A stretch of 64,000 nucleotides of DNA, taken from the NCBI RefSeq assembly GCF_017591435.1, contig NC_059299.1, positions 2,776,589 through 2,840,588 on the forward strand, given 5' to 3'. Position 1 is the first letter of the stretch, and each line of letters begins with the position of its first letter. The notes below the pieces were generated by a model. It saw nothing but the letters and a program-made list of their open reading frames with translations. It had not been told where the DNA came from and ran no database searches. The translations under genes and the position numbers were made by a program. This document shows, piece after piece, positions 53,245 to 64,000 of the stretch. The DNA comes from Portunus trituberculatus (taxonomy: Eukaryota; Arthropoda; Malacostraca; Decapoda; Portunidae).

Positions 53245-56176
53245 ATAGGTACAACCACCCTGCTTCAAGTTTGCCGTATGAGGATGCTGAGTGGGCTGCC
53301 CTTCTAGAGCTCAGTCGGGATGGAGCCAGACACTCCTCTGTGCCTTGCTCTCTCCTCACGCACACCAGCCTCCCTGAGCCTCACAATATTGCTGAGGGAA
53401 TGTTCCTGGAAGCTGTCCATCCTTTCAAGCCATTCTCAATTCATGCCTGCAAGGTAGTGGAAATCATCAACCCCCGGTATTTCAAAGTCTCCTTAGAGTC
53501 AGAGACAGAAGAGGTTGTATGGACCACTCATATAGGTGACCCTCTGTTACTGCCTTGTGGATACTGCAAGGAGTTTGGTCTTAACTTGGAACTTCCAAGA
53601 GACTGGCCAGGGGAAAGCAGCTTTGATTGGAATGTCTATCTAGGAGAATCACCTGCAATGCTACTGACAACTCAAGAAATGTTTCCAAAACGTGACTCTG
53701 CAGAGGACTCAGGTTTCTGTTCTGGCAATAGAATGGAGGTAGTAAATCCATCAGAACCAAGCCAGATATGTGTTGCCACGGTGAAACAGACGGCTGGACA
53801 TTTGGTGGTGGTGCAGCTTGACTCTGAGAGGGAGCCTACATTGGTGATCCACGCAGCAGACAGCCAGGATCTCTTCCCGACTGGCTGGTGTCAAGCCAAC
53901 AACTACCCTCTCCAGCTCCCAGCAGAGTACACTCCACGCCCTGTTCAGCTCCAGCCCTCACAGTCGGTATGTAGCTTTGTCTTGTCTTCTCTCCTCTATT
54001 CTTTCCTAATGATTATGGTTACCACTGCATTTTCCTTGTGTTTGATTTGATGTGGTTATAGTGACACCTTTCCTCAATCAGGTCTTCCATTTCATAGGGA
54101 CTGTTACTTCTTAGATTATAGAATACTAAGAGCTTTCCTCCTTTCAACAATGACAGGAGCAAAGCCAAGGCAGTGATAGTAATGACACTGCTGCAGGAGG
54201 AGGGGCAGCCAAGTCCCTGTGGTGTCAACGCCTCTATGTGAACCACTGGTGCTACACAGGACCTTACCTCAGCAAGTCTAAAGTTGGTCGGTATCCAGTG
54301 TTGCAAAATTTGTTTTCATTTTTTTTTTTTTTTACATTTAATAATTGTATGGAACTGCTGGTCATAAATTACAGTTGCATAAACATTGACAGAAACACAG
54401 AGAAGTTTCATCTGGCTGGTTATTGTTATTTCAGCTAAGCAGTCTCAAAGTGTGGGTCCCGGATCTGTGGAGCTAGTGCTGCGTGAGGTGCTCTCCATGA
54501 CTATCAATGCAGCGTATATCCCCACTCGAGTCCTGAGGGAACTTGAGCGCAATGGACCAGACCCAGCCACTGTGTGTCCCACCTGGCGCTCCACTCCTTT
54601 CAAGGCCAAGTAAGCACAAGGGATAAAGCTGGAAAATGTGATCTCATTCAAATCTCCAAATGTCTATTTGCAGAAACTAATGAACACCAGACATTCCATG
54701 GCCCGGCACTGTGTTATGCATCTTATTTAGCTTTTTGAATTGAATAGTAAGCTGTTCATGGTATTTATGAATCTTGTAGAAGTAGTATTTATTAAGCAAG
54801 ACTCGTGGTTATATTCTGAACTGTTATTGTGAGTGAGTTGGATGTTTGTGTCTCCTCAGGTTCAAAAGGTATGCCTACACTGCCAACATTCCCATCGCCA
54901 CAAGAGCAAGTGATGTGAGTGACTTCCTTTACTCGATATGTCAGACTCTGCAGTGCTGCCCAAACCTGTGGTCTTCTGTGCCTTCAGGGGAAAACTGTCC
55001 TCTGCTTTGTACTTCTCAGGTGAATAGTATTTCAGGTGCAAAGTTTAGCTATTCCGAAGTGTTGCTATTTAATACAGGTAATAACTATGAATTTATAGTC
55101 ACCATCTTGGAAATATTTTGCTGGAGAAATTTTGCAGAAAAATAGATCAGTATACAGAGAGAAATTTTTTTATTGATTTTCTTTGCATTTGAATAGATGA
55201 CTTTACAAGGTGGGCAGTCCTCCGGCATGAGGGGTCGCGGTAAAGTGTCTGTCAACAGGAGTGTCAGAGGCTGCCCAGGTGCTACACGAATCCTTCACCG
55301 CCGTAAGCGGGGTGGTCGTAAGCGACTCTTTGTTCCTGTAAGAGCCAATCGCCTCCTACCATCAAAGAATCTCACTCGTAAGTCTTGTGTTATGTAGTGT
55401 ATTTGTAAAGCTTCCAATATCCATAGCATTAAATGGAATTATGGTATAAGGTGAAGGATGCTGCATAGGGGTGAATAAAGTAAGGAGAAACACACTCAGA
55501 TTATGAAAATGCTAACAAAAAAAAAATGAATAATACAGAATATGGATGATTTTCAGCTGCATCAGAGGAGGTTCTGGAAGAAGCTGAGGAGGAAGAAGAG
55601 GCAGAGATAGAAGAGGTGGAGGAATATGATGTTGGCAGTGGCTCTGATGGCGACACAAGCTCCCGCAGTTCCCGGCCAACCAGTCCTCTCTTAGAGCAAG
55701 GACTGGTAGCACGGCGGCAGCGTAAAGTGTTCCCTAGGGTGGACATGCAGGCTAAGGGGATGAAATTTCCCGAGTATAACACTCAGATGAAGGCTCGCCA
55801 AAAGAGGAAATTTGAGGGACAGGATGGAGCCTCTGGTTGTAGGGAAGAAGGCGCAGAACGCAGGGAGCCAATGAAGAGAGGTCGAAAAAGTGAATTCCCA
55901 GATACCAGCTCAGGATTAGAGCCAGCCACTGTAAGGTCAGACCCTCTGGAGTGGACGGTGCATGACGTGGAGCAATATGTTGCTGGTCAGCCTGCCATCT
56001 GCCACCATGCAGTTAAACTCCGTCAACAAGAGGTTGATGGACGTGCCTTCCTCCTCCTGAACCTGCCCACTCTTGTCCAGCACCTTGGTCTCCCTCATAG
56101 CTCAGCTGTTGCCCTTGCTCAGCATATCTGCCGGGTTAAGCTGGCTCATTTTCTTTTTTACAAACCAGAACCATGA
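50895..56176 (+). CDS. Sfmbt: Sfmbt: Scm-related protein with four MBT repeats, SLED and SAM domains
   Basis: Chromatin repressor; in flies it pairs with Pho in PhoRC and recruits Polycomb. Eleven coding exons: 50895-51288, 51687-51760, 51907-52028, 52209-52482, 52726-52904, 53249-53966, 54157-54286, 54435-54609, 54860-55019, 55197-55377 and 55557-56176. They sum to 3027 nt in frame (1008 aa). A Glu/Ser/Gln/Pro repeat tail fills residues about 50-130. MBT1 spans about 135-245 (GYWLARVV, HPVGWCSSH). MBT2 is next (GMKVEVLWEGD, GWVATV). MBT3 (GMFLEAVHPFKP) and MBT4 (RMEVVNPSEPS, LFPTGWCQAN) follow. SLED has VNHWCYTGPYLSKSKVA, GPGSVELVLREVL and INAAYIPTRVLREL. SAM (WTVHDVEQYV ... LLLNLPTLVQHLGL) is C-terminal. 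The FCS zinc finger of fly Sfmbt is not evident, as in vertebrate SFMBT1/2. AATAAA at 56245-56250. Confidence 0.93.
53171..53242. repeat. (CT)n array forming the pyrimidine tract of an Sfmbt splice acceptor
   Basis: About 36 CT units end 4-6 bp before the CCCATAG acceptor of the largest Sfmbt exon (starts 53249). Confidence 0.95.
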
Positions 56177-56260
56177 TCTTCAGTGTCTCATGAGGCCACT
56201 GCTGTGCCTCTCAGTGGTCCATGAGAGAAAGAAAGGAAAAGTGCAATAAACCCTCCAGCT
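56177..56260 (+). other. Sfmbt 3'UTR with poly(A) signal
   Basis: A short 3'UTR; AATAAA at 56245-56250, 69 nt after the TGA. Confidence 0.55.
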
Positions 56261-57402
56261 TGTCAGCTTTCTGTTTGTCAGGTTCAGATTTGTGCCAAGA
56301 TTCAGATTCTCCTTCTTGTGATATGGCAATCTAACACTCATTTTTGAAGACCTCAAATTTTAACTTAATTTTCTAATGGTAAATTAAAGACATGTTATAG
56401 TGCTGTTGAGTGTTGAGTGTCTGTTTGCTAAGAATGCTCAAAATGTAGATACCAACATGAGTGTGACAGGTGTAGCAAAGTGGTCAGTCAAAAGATCACC
56501 TGGATATATTTTGTTTGATTTGGTTTTGAATTACTGATTGCTGGCTTAGTATCAAATCAAAGAGAATGGCCACCGGTACTCTGAACAGTGTTTAGTGTGG
56601 AGTAGTCAGGCCTGCCCAGGTGGTTGTCTTGACTGTACCTATGTTCCTCTCACAACTTTGAGAATTCTTGGCATTGTGTTTTATTTATTTATTCACATTT
56701 ATGTGCAATAATTGTTCTTGGAAAGTGAAGATGATTGGTTTTAAGGATTTGTTTTGTAAACTGATGTTCCAGATTTTCTTGTGCATAATAGCAATTCCAA
56801 CACACCTGGGAAATGCAGAGGAATTGAGGTGGTGGTGTATGTATTCATATAATAAGGTAGTCTCAAAAGATTTTTTTCCATTGTTTCATACAGTAGCATC
56901 AAGCACAGTAATTTTGTATATCTATATTGGTATCATAATAAGTTCATTGGTTCTTAATAACAAGAAAAATTTAGGAAGTTTGTGAGGTTTTTATTGAAGG
57001 GGCATATCCATGATTCAAGGAATAGCTAGAAGAGGATCTTGCACCATTATTAGGGAGGAGAACAGTATCCATCAGAGTTGCACTAAGCATCTCTGTCGTC
57101 TCTGAAAGAATTTCATTGAAAGCCAAAATAGTTACAAAATGCAAGTCTTTACCATTCCAATGGCTTAACAGTTCTGTCTGTCATTACTACTGTGTCTAGT
57201 GCTGATGGCTACCATACTGAAGGGTTTATTACTTGTATTGAACCCACTAGTCATGAAGTTCCTCATCTCGTTTCTTTCTTGTGATTCATGTAGATATCCT
57301 ATTCTCTTTTTGCATTGTTTACTATTGCATGTATGCTTCATTATGTAAATGTTTACCACTTTTTTTTTTCAAGTTTACTTTTATTTTCTGTTTAACCATT
57401 TT

Positions 57403-57444
<42 letters not shown>

Positions 57445-57687
57445 GGCATATTTTAAGAAATTTTTATTGTTAGACAGCTTCAGTTACATTTGTTGTTTCA
57501 TATTATTCAGTTTTACAATTTTTTTTTTCCTAATAGCCATTTATAAGTGACCTTTTACTTACTTTCTTTAACTGTATTACTATGTGTGTGTGTCACTGTA
57601 TTTGTTCTTCCCTAGAGTGCTGTATGTTGCAGTCCCTCCCATGCTTGGTCCTGGGAACTTCCTCCACCTGGGAAAATGCTGTTGAGG

Positions 57688-57768
<81 letters not shown>

Positions 57769-58384
57769 TTTGATAATTATTAGACCTTGGTAATTTTATA
57801 TCATCTATCAAGATCTTATTTTCATCATTCATATCACTATTATCATCCCAAGCTGGTGTAAACATTCATATATGTTTATGAACTCTTGATCTGTTATTCT
57901 TTATGATAAGTTAACCATGTGATGTGAAATTATCATTATCATTATCATCATTATCATTATCATTGTTATGTGATCATTACTGCCAATACTGTTATTATAG
58001 AAGCATGAATATTGTAGCTTTTTTGTACTTTTTGTATCTTCCTATAACAATACTTGTATGGAGAACTGTTGTTGTTGTTATTGTCAATAGTTCTGAATAA
58101 AAAGAAATGCCCCTTTGGTATTGATCTACCATATGGGGAAGGAGTCTTTGATCAGTGCCTTTCATGCCTCACTCCATGGCCATGCAGTCTTGCCTGGGCT
58201 GTCGATGACCTTCATAATGATTACCATTACAACGCTTATAGACTAGGAAATGTTCTGAAGGATCTTTTGATTATTAGGATCCCCGAAACTATACATAACT
58301 GATTTTTGCCCACAGTTTACCTTTATGGTGATCTTGCACTTAAGATTTTCCTGAATAGTGAAATTTACTACGTCTCATTATTTA

Positions 58385-58443
<59 letters not shown>

Positions 58444-58600
58444 CGAGTACGTATTTCTGAGTGACTATTACACAACTTGGTTCCAATTACAGTAGACAAG
58501 GCTGATAGTACTAACACCAATCATCACATCAGCTTGTAATATTTTTTTATTTTTGGTATTTGGTGATCATCAGCCTGTACGAAAGTTTAGGAGCTGAGTG
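56261..58600. other. intergenic, no gene recognised; T run, (CT)n and (ATT)n arrays
   Basis: Contains a T run at 57407-57442, (CT)n at 57690-57763, ATCATT repeats near 57930-57970 and (ATT)n at 58390-58441. Open frames (for example 56668-56985 and 58054-58302) have no domain or splice support. Confidence 0.45.
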
Positions 58601-58628
58601 TTTATAATAGACGGCCACCTCGACCAGC

Positions 58629-60798
58629 ATGGCGTTACCCTTCCTCTACCACGGCTCCTTCTCTCGCAGCACTGGGCTGTTCTCCGCCCTCGCCAAGCAG
58701 ACCAAGCTACTCAACCTCAAGCCCACCAAGAGGATTGACTTCACATTTGATCCCTTCACTGACAATGCCCATGTAGTGAGGTAGGAGCTTAACAAACGGT
58801 GAAAAAATAGCTTGCGTCGTCTGCCACCGTCCGCCAGTAGACTGTCAGTGGTATTATTATTGGCCCATTTTCTTGTTTTCCTTCCTTGTACCTTTCTCTT
58901 GTTGGTTGATACACACGATGGGTATATGTGGCTGTAAATGTCAGTGGATTTGGTTATAGGGTGGGTAATTAGGTGGAAGCAAATGTGAGAAGAGTAAAGT
59001 TGCGAAGGTTCCAGATCGAGGTTAATAATCCATTGAGCCCCGCCAGTTACGTTTAGCCGTTGACAGAGGCAGCCAGTTTTACTTCACATTGATGTAAGAC
59101 TTGCAGGGTGTCCTTATGACTCAGGGAGGCTGTGAAAAGTTAAAATTTGTACAAGCAAGAGGATTAAATTACTCAACTTTACCGGGTGTGGTAAAGTCGT
59201 AGGTAATATTTTAGTAAGCCGCATTAGTTTTTTTTTTTTTTTCGAATTTTCGCCTAGAAGGGGTAATGGGTTTATTAAAGGAGTCATCTAAAGAGAGGTA
59301 TGTAGGTTGATGTAGCTCTGAATTTACCAATAGTACTTATTAATGATTGAAGGAATATCTAAAATTATGGTCTGTGATTCTTAAAATGTGTCTTATAGCA
59401 TCATATTTTAAGTGGGTGGAGGTTAATAAGTTACTTGTTTTCCCCACAGAAACGTCGTCAATTATTTTTATCAAGACAAAGTCCGTGATACCAACCCTAA
59501 GTGTCTTTTGAAGACCAACGTCGTGAATGACAGATCGGAGCCAATCATCGTCGTCAAATTAGGTGAGGTGACACACAATGCCTTCGGTAAAACTACAGAA
59601 CCACTGCTCCCCCCCCCTTTCCTCTACCCTTCCCTCTCTCCCCCCCCAACAAGCTTGGGGGACTGGGGAATCGGGGGTTTTTGGGGAGGAGCCTGGACCC
59701 CCCCTACAACACTAACATAAAACTAACCTAACGTAACCTAACCTAACCGGGGGGGCACAGCCCCCCAGACCACCCAACATCAACTAACAACATAAACCTA
59801 ACGTAATGTGACCTAACCTAACCGGGGGGACACAGCCCCCTCTGGAGCCCCTCCAACACTAACCGGTTCTCTTATAGCTTCACACAATATGCCCTACCTC
59901 TACCAATACCCCTCCTCACAATACCTTAACGAAAGGATGAAGGTCCTGGCTGGTCCTCTTCTCGATTGTAAACTGACTTGCATCGCAGGAGCGATGATTT
60001 CCCAGTAATCAAATTCGCAACCTTTATAACTAATGTCACTGGTGGCCATGGCTGAACTGCGCACACAGATTTCTCTGTGCACCTGTCTGCCCAGCTGTGC
60101 CCCGCCTACCAATACATATGGCAAATTCCCATTGGCGCAGCTCGTGGTGTTAAGAAGTGGTGGCACGTTATTGGACAAAAGAACTATAGACACAATAAGA
60201 ATCCTATTCAGCAGTTACCCACAAACCCTAGCTAGAAACAAATGCAAGTCAGTGTACTTCTCATTTCCGAGTGTGATGGAGCTCCGTGGCTCGCCGCAGC
60301 TTGTTGGACTTAGAGAAAACTCACCGAACACCACACATTTGAAGGCTTGTGTACGACACACTAAGGCCGAGCACTCACCAAAACTCTCACTGACGGTAAA
60401 CACGTTATATATACTGCACTGTCCTATACGTATTATAGAGATCGGCGTGGAGCAGTGATTCTAGAGAAGAACCATGCCTTCTTTTAATTTTATTTTTTTT
60501 TTTTTTTTTTTTTTTCCTTCCTTTGCTCTGTCTACTTGTAAGAACATTTATTGAGTATAGTGTAGAATTTTTGGTTTTACATTGTTCCCATGTTGCACAT
60601 AAGCTGAGATATAATACATTTTTCTGAATATATATTTTGTTTTCAGTGGATGACAAAAAGATTGTGTTCAAGACCAACAACCTCAGTTCACTTGACATCC
60701 TAGTGAAGTACAATGAACTAGTGAGCAGCAAAGTGAAGGTAGATGAAGCTGTAGATGCAGCTAAACCAGTGCTCACCAAGTCACAGAAGAGGAGATAG
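58629..60798 (+). CDS. mRpL53: Mitochondrial ribosomal protein mL53 (MRPL53)
   Basis: A component of the large subunit of the mitochondrial ribosome. Exons are 58629-58780, 59450-59562 and 60647-60798, with phases 2 and 1 consistent, giving 138 aa. The core matches the thioredoxin-like L51/S25/CI-B8 fold of mL53. It has a basic LKPTKRI followed by DFTFDPF, then a segment ending VRDTNPKCLLKTNVVND, then SEPIIVVKLVDDKKIVFKT and the helix SSLDILVKYNEL. The human protein shows the same RSTNLNC...V..D.SEP pattern. The ATG is in a fair context (CCAGCATGG). No frameshift. The stop is 162 bp before the next ORF. Confidence 0.85.
59583..59870. repeat. GC-rich duplicated unit with CCTAA telomere-like repeats, MRPL53 intron 2
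   Basis: Two copies of a unit of about 75 bp: AACCTAACGTAA...CCTAACCTAACC then a G-run, CACAGC and a C-run (59709-59765 and 59793-59845). CCTAA is the complement of the arthropod telomere repeat TTAGG. GGGGGGCACAGCCCCCC forms a perfect hairpin. Confidence 0.7.
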
Positions 60799-60960
60799 TC
60801 TATAAAACCACTGTGTAAATACTTTCATGTACATTATTCATTATTTTTGCTACAGGGGTACTTAAATCTAGTGAAGAATCATTTGAGGCCAAGAAGCAGT
60901 GTAATATTAGACTTTTTTGTCTCGTATTAAGTTTCTGTCACCACTCCCACAACCACCACC

Positions 60961-61152
60961 ATGTCAACTCAGGCACAGCGCAAGTATGAGGCCACCATGA
61001 GCATTGTTAATAAGGTGTATGACAGTGTTCCGGCTTTTACCGACATTTTTGATGAGGATTCATGGTACATCTTTGCAGTGTGCTTCACCATGGCAACAAT
61101 TTTCGTAACTTTCATTGCCTCCCGATACATAACATTAAAACCGGTAGAGTAA
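60961..61152 (+). CDS. 63-residue single-pass membrane protein, possibly second cistron of MRPL53
   Basis: An intronless ORF with a good start context (CCACCACCATGT). The N-terminal half is hydrophilic (STQAQRKYEATMSIVNKVYD), followed by an acidic DIFDEDSW. A hydrophobic segment follows at about residues 34-54 (YIFAVCFTMATIFVTFIA), then a short tail RYITLKPVE. It resembles small integral membrane proteins, but I do not recognise the family. There is no AATAAA between the MRPL53 stop (60798) and this ATG. The ORF is therefore either on a dicistronic mRNA or reached by splicing to an acceptor such as TTTTTGCTACAG at 60856. Confidence 0.65.
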   Translation: MSTQAQRKYEATMSIVNKVYDSVPAFTDIFDEDSWYIFAVCFTMATIFVTFIASRYITLKPVE

Positions 61153-63513
61153 CAACAGCAGCAGGCATGGCAGAGACCTGACAGGGATGTGAGGTTCAGT
61201 GCCTCCTTCCCTCAGTTTCCTTATATGCCCTTCTTTTATAATCCATCATTTTTATTTATTTATTTCTTTTATTTTTTTTCCTGTATTATTTTCCCTTATC
61301 AAATGTTTTGTTGTTTTGATAAGTGGTGTGATTTATTTTATACCAGTTTGAGTTGAATAATGAATCTCATTTATGAATCTGACGTGAAATGTCAATGTGT
61401 TTGTGGCACTCTTGAACATCCTTGTCCTGTAATGTTCTATAACACTGAATCACATGATTTTTATTTGTTATCCTGCTCTTAGTTTCAAGTGACATTCCCA
61501 ACTCAAAACCAGTAGATTTGTCAGCATTTGATATGATAGATTGATTCATATAGATTTATCAAAGTAGTGCATATATTTTGTGTCAAATATTTCTTATGAT
61601 GCGTCATTCATTTAATATGTATTTCAGATGCTTGAAAATTGGTGATAAGTTTATCTAGTCATGTGTTCTCTGGTAAACATTCAGGTTGACAACTATTGTT
61701 TTTCTACAGTAAGTCGTTCAGTGTCTTACTGGAATATCAGTCCTTAGCGTCAGGTGCTAATATGAATCTACATTGCCATGTTGCTGTTATTGAATCTGTT
61801 GTCTATGTGTGAATTGCCACCTTCCTTCCCTTGCATTGTTCTAGTGCTTTGTTAAGTCATTGTTATTTAGCCCAAGGTTTGATGTACACTGGGAAACACG
61901 GTGTAGATATGGTTTGTTAGTAATTGGGTATCAGAATGGTGTTTACAAATTTTTTATTTATTTGCTCCTGTGTGTGTGCTCAGAATTTGTCTTTTATCTA
62001 TTTTTAATGGAAAAGAAATTTTTTCACATTTTCTAGTTGTTTGTCAAAGAAGCACTAGAATCTTAAAATGGAATCAGGGAAGGAGAGGAATGTTTAGGAC
62101 ACTGGCCAAGTACTAGACTGTTGTTTGTTCTAAATATGAAGTATACTGTAGTACCATGTTGGTATTACAGAAACTTTTTAGTCACGCCTGTATACTAGTC
62201 AACAATTTGGGCATGAGTCTGCATAATGAAAGATCCATTATGCTTGTTACCATGTAGTTCCTCTGCTCCTCTTACATTGTTTGTTGAGATTTTTATCCTT
62301 TCTTCTTTTTAATGGGGAAAGTACTGTTTACCTCAATATAATCATGGTAATGTGTATGTAATGTTAATAAGATGGCTAGTACAAGTCATGGGACAAAAAC
62401 TTCCTTCAAAAGTTTAGTTTAACTTGCTGATTAAAGGTCAGTATAGATAAATTGCATGTGTGTTGCTTAATCACTCATTCTGTATGGTCTGTGCTTGTGC
62501 TGTACAGTGTCTGAGGTTGACCTTGCATGGGGCTCTTTGGGAAGCCTCTGAAGCTTTATGAGGCTGAATTTTCATGACAATATTTAATTAAAATATGAAA
62601 GATAAAATCCAAAGTAGTATTTCACTAATGTACTACTGTGCATATGAGGATAGCTCGCCCCTGGTGAGATTTCCCAGTTCACCTCTTCTAGCAGCTACTG
62701 TTTTGATTCACTGAAAACTATAATAGATTTTTTTGCTTCAGCCAATTATTTATTGCTAAGGTAGTTGAGTTTTTTCTGCAATTTGTCAGTAACTCAGTAA
62801 TAGGGATGCAGCACCAGTTATATAAATTCGGTCATCATTAAGGTAATCCAAGACAAGTATGAAGAGAAACAACCAAAAAAGTGTTAAAAGTGTACAAGAT
62901 TGGGAAAATTTTAGCGAGGCCTGGAGATTATTAAGTAGAATGGAATGTTTTTTTTTTTTGTATGATTTTTTTTCAGTTTACAGTATATCCTTCATTTTCC
63001 ACTGCATGGATATAAAGTGGTGGCCCTAAGAAGACAAGGTGCAGTGGGCAGCTACAGTGTTGTAGTGACATGAGGCTCTACAACCCCTCACCCCTCACTG
63101 GTTCTTGTTCTTTATGATTCTTCTCATTAAACTGTTCTCATTATTGTGACTTTTTTTATTTTCTTATTATAACACGTTTTAATCAAATGTCACAAGGGTA
63201 AAAGAAGAAACAAATACAGTATAAGAAGGCCATAAATATATCCTGCAAGTACTCCGGCGTTTTGGACTCCAGGACATTCATCAGAGATGCTGAAAAGAGA
63301 AGAGAAAGCTCTGGGAAGCTGCGCTGAATTCTTTTCAAAGGAAACTTATCTAGTATGTCGACAGGAAAAGCTTTTCCGAAATTAATTCTTAAAATGAGCC
63401 ATAACTCTCTATATTACTGGATATTTACAATTTGCATGGGAATAGCGTAAAGTAAGAATATGCTATATAAGTAGGAGAAAAATGTCCCCCCCCTGAACCT
63501 CTTCACCCCTTCC

Positions 63514-63561
<48 letters not shown>

Positions 63562-63951
63562 AGGAAAGTTGATATATTTAAACTACTAAAGAAATATATC
63601 ACTAAAAATAACGAGAATGTATTTGCCAAGACTAATTTGTTGATTTCTCGAAGACTTTAGCAAAAAATAAAGTAATTTCGTTTGAATTTTTAATCGATTG
63701 AATATTTTTTCATCTGCACATTCAAGAGGCTGTAACTACGTTTTATTTAGTAAAAATGATAGTTTTTAAAGTGATATAGCAAACAAAGTTGAAAGAATTA
63801 TTTTTTTCTGGTTGAGTGCCAAACAATACTGAGGAAAGAGAACCGCCGCCTCAGTCTTCCTCGGACAGGAAGTCACTAACGCCATTTTCAACACTTCCAA
63901 GTCTGAGATTTCTCTAGTTTCGTCCTTAAATTAGCGACTATTGTAGAGTTC
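61153..63951 (+). other. long 3'UTR or intergenic; (CT)n at 63517-63558
   Basis: No coding signal. No AATAAA is evident for about 2 kb after the small ORF. ATTAAA occurs near 62432 and 63127, so the 3'UTR may be long. A (CT)n array of about 21 units lies near the end. Confidence 0.4.
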
Positions 63952-63970
63952 ATGTACCCTGTCGGGCAGC
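63952..63970 (+). CDS. possible first coding exon of a gene running out of the window
   Basis: ATGTACCCTGTCGGGCAGC followed directly by GTAAGT at 63971. It would give MYPVGQ plus one base. The preceding 120 bp are GC-richer with 5'UTR-like composition. The downstream sequence lies outside the window, so this rests only on the donor and composition. Confidence 0.25.
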
Positions 63971-64000
63971 GTAAGTATTGGCGGGGTGTGTGGCAGCGTT

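Noticed and set aside
56668..56985. 105-codon hydrophobic frame after Sfmbt
   Set aside because: AT-rich sequence, no family resemblance, no promoter or splice context.

Overview
The window looks like a decapod crustacean (crab-like) nuclear genome. Genes carry multiple GT-AG introns, the DNA is packed with long (CT)n, (TA)n, (CA)n and (AAT)n arrays, there are CR1/I-type LINE copies and tRNA-derived SINEs, and the recognisable proteins are animal proteins. The assignment is inferred from this texture, not from a diagnostic marker. No prokaryotic feature, CRISPR array or virus was seen.

Layout. 1-8.3 kb: a complete cytoplasmic poly(A)-binding protein gene (PABPC1/pAbp, + strand) with TATA box, A-rich 5'UTR autoregulatory tract, three coding exons and 3'UTR. 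8.6-9.5 kb: a hairpin/CRE-rich element and a LINE remnant. 9517-10016: a 500-N assembly gap. 10.0-13.9 kb: a block holding a dead LINE 3' half and the last exons of a nuclear receptor ligand-binding domain. The same block recurs at 40.8-43.7 kb, minus about 1 kb that includes the terminal coding exon. 14-20 kb: SINEs, microsatellites, a possible spliced non-coding RNA and AT-rich tandem repeats. 21.5-26.3 kb: the last three coding exons of an unrecognised minus-strand gene, with a LINE filling one intron and ending about 8 bp from a splice donor. 27.2-31.6 kb: a decayed CR1-like LINE with an esterase-type ORF1. 33.6-38.3 kb: a SINE, a second copy of the first LINE family, and giant dinucleotide arrays.

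The right third is gene-dense and all on +. It holds a flavin-containing monooxygenase without its N-terminal exons but with two homologous alternative last exons (45.1-48.3 kb). Next is a complete Sfmbt Polycomb gene (four MBT repeats, SLED, SAM; 49.6-56.25 kb). Then comes mitochondrial ribosomal protein mL53 (58.6-60.8 kb), and 162 bp beyond its stop a 63-residue single-pass membrane protein that may share its transcript.

The genes are independent housekeeping, regulatory or detoxification genes and form no pathway. The most instructive observations are the PABP autoregulatory tracts, the FMO alternative exons, the MRPL53/small-ORF arrangement, a (CT)n array serving as a splice-site pyrimidine tract, and the duplicated block next to the gap, which may be an assembly artefact.
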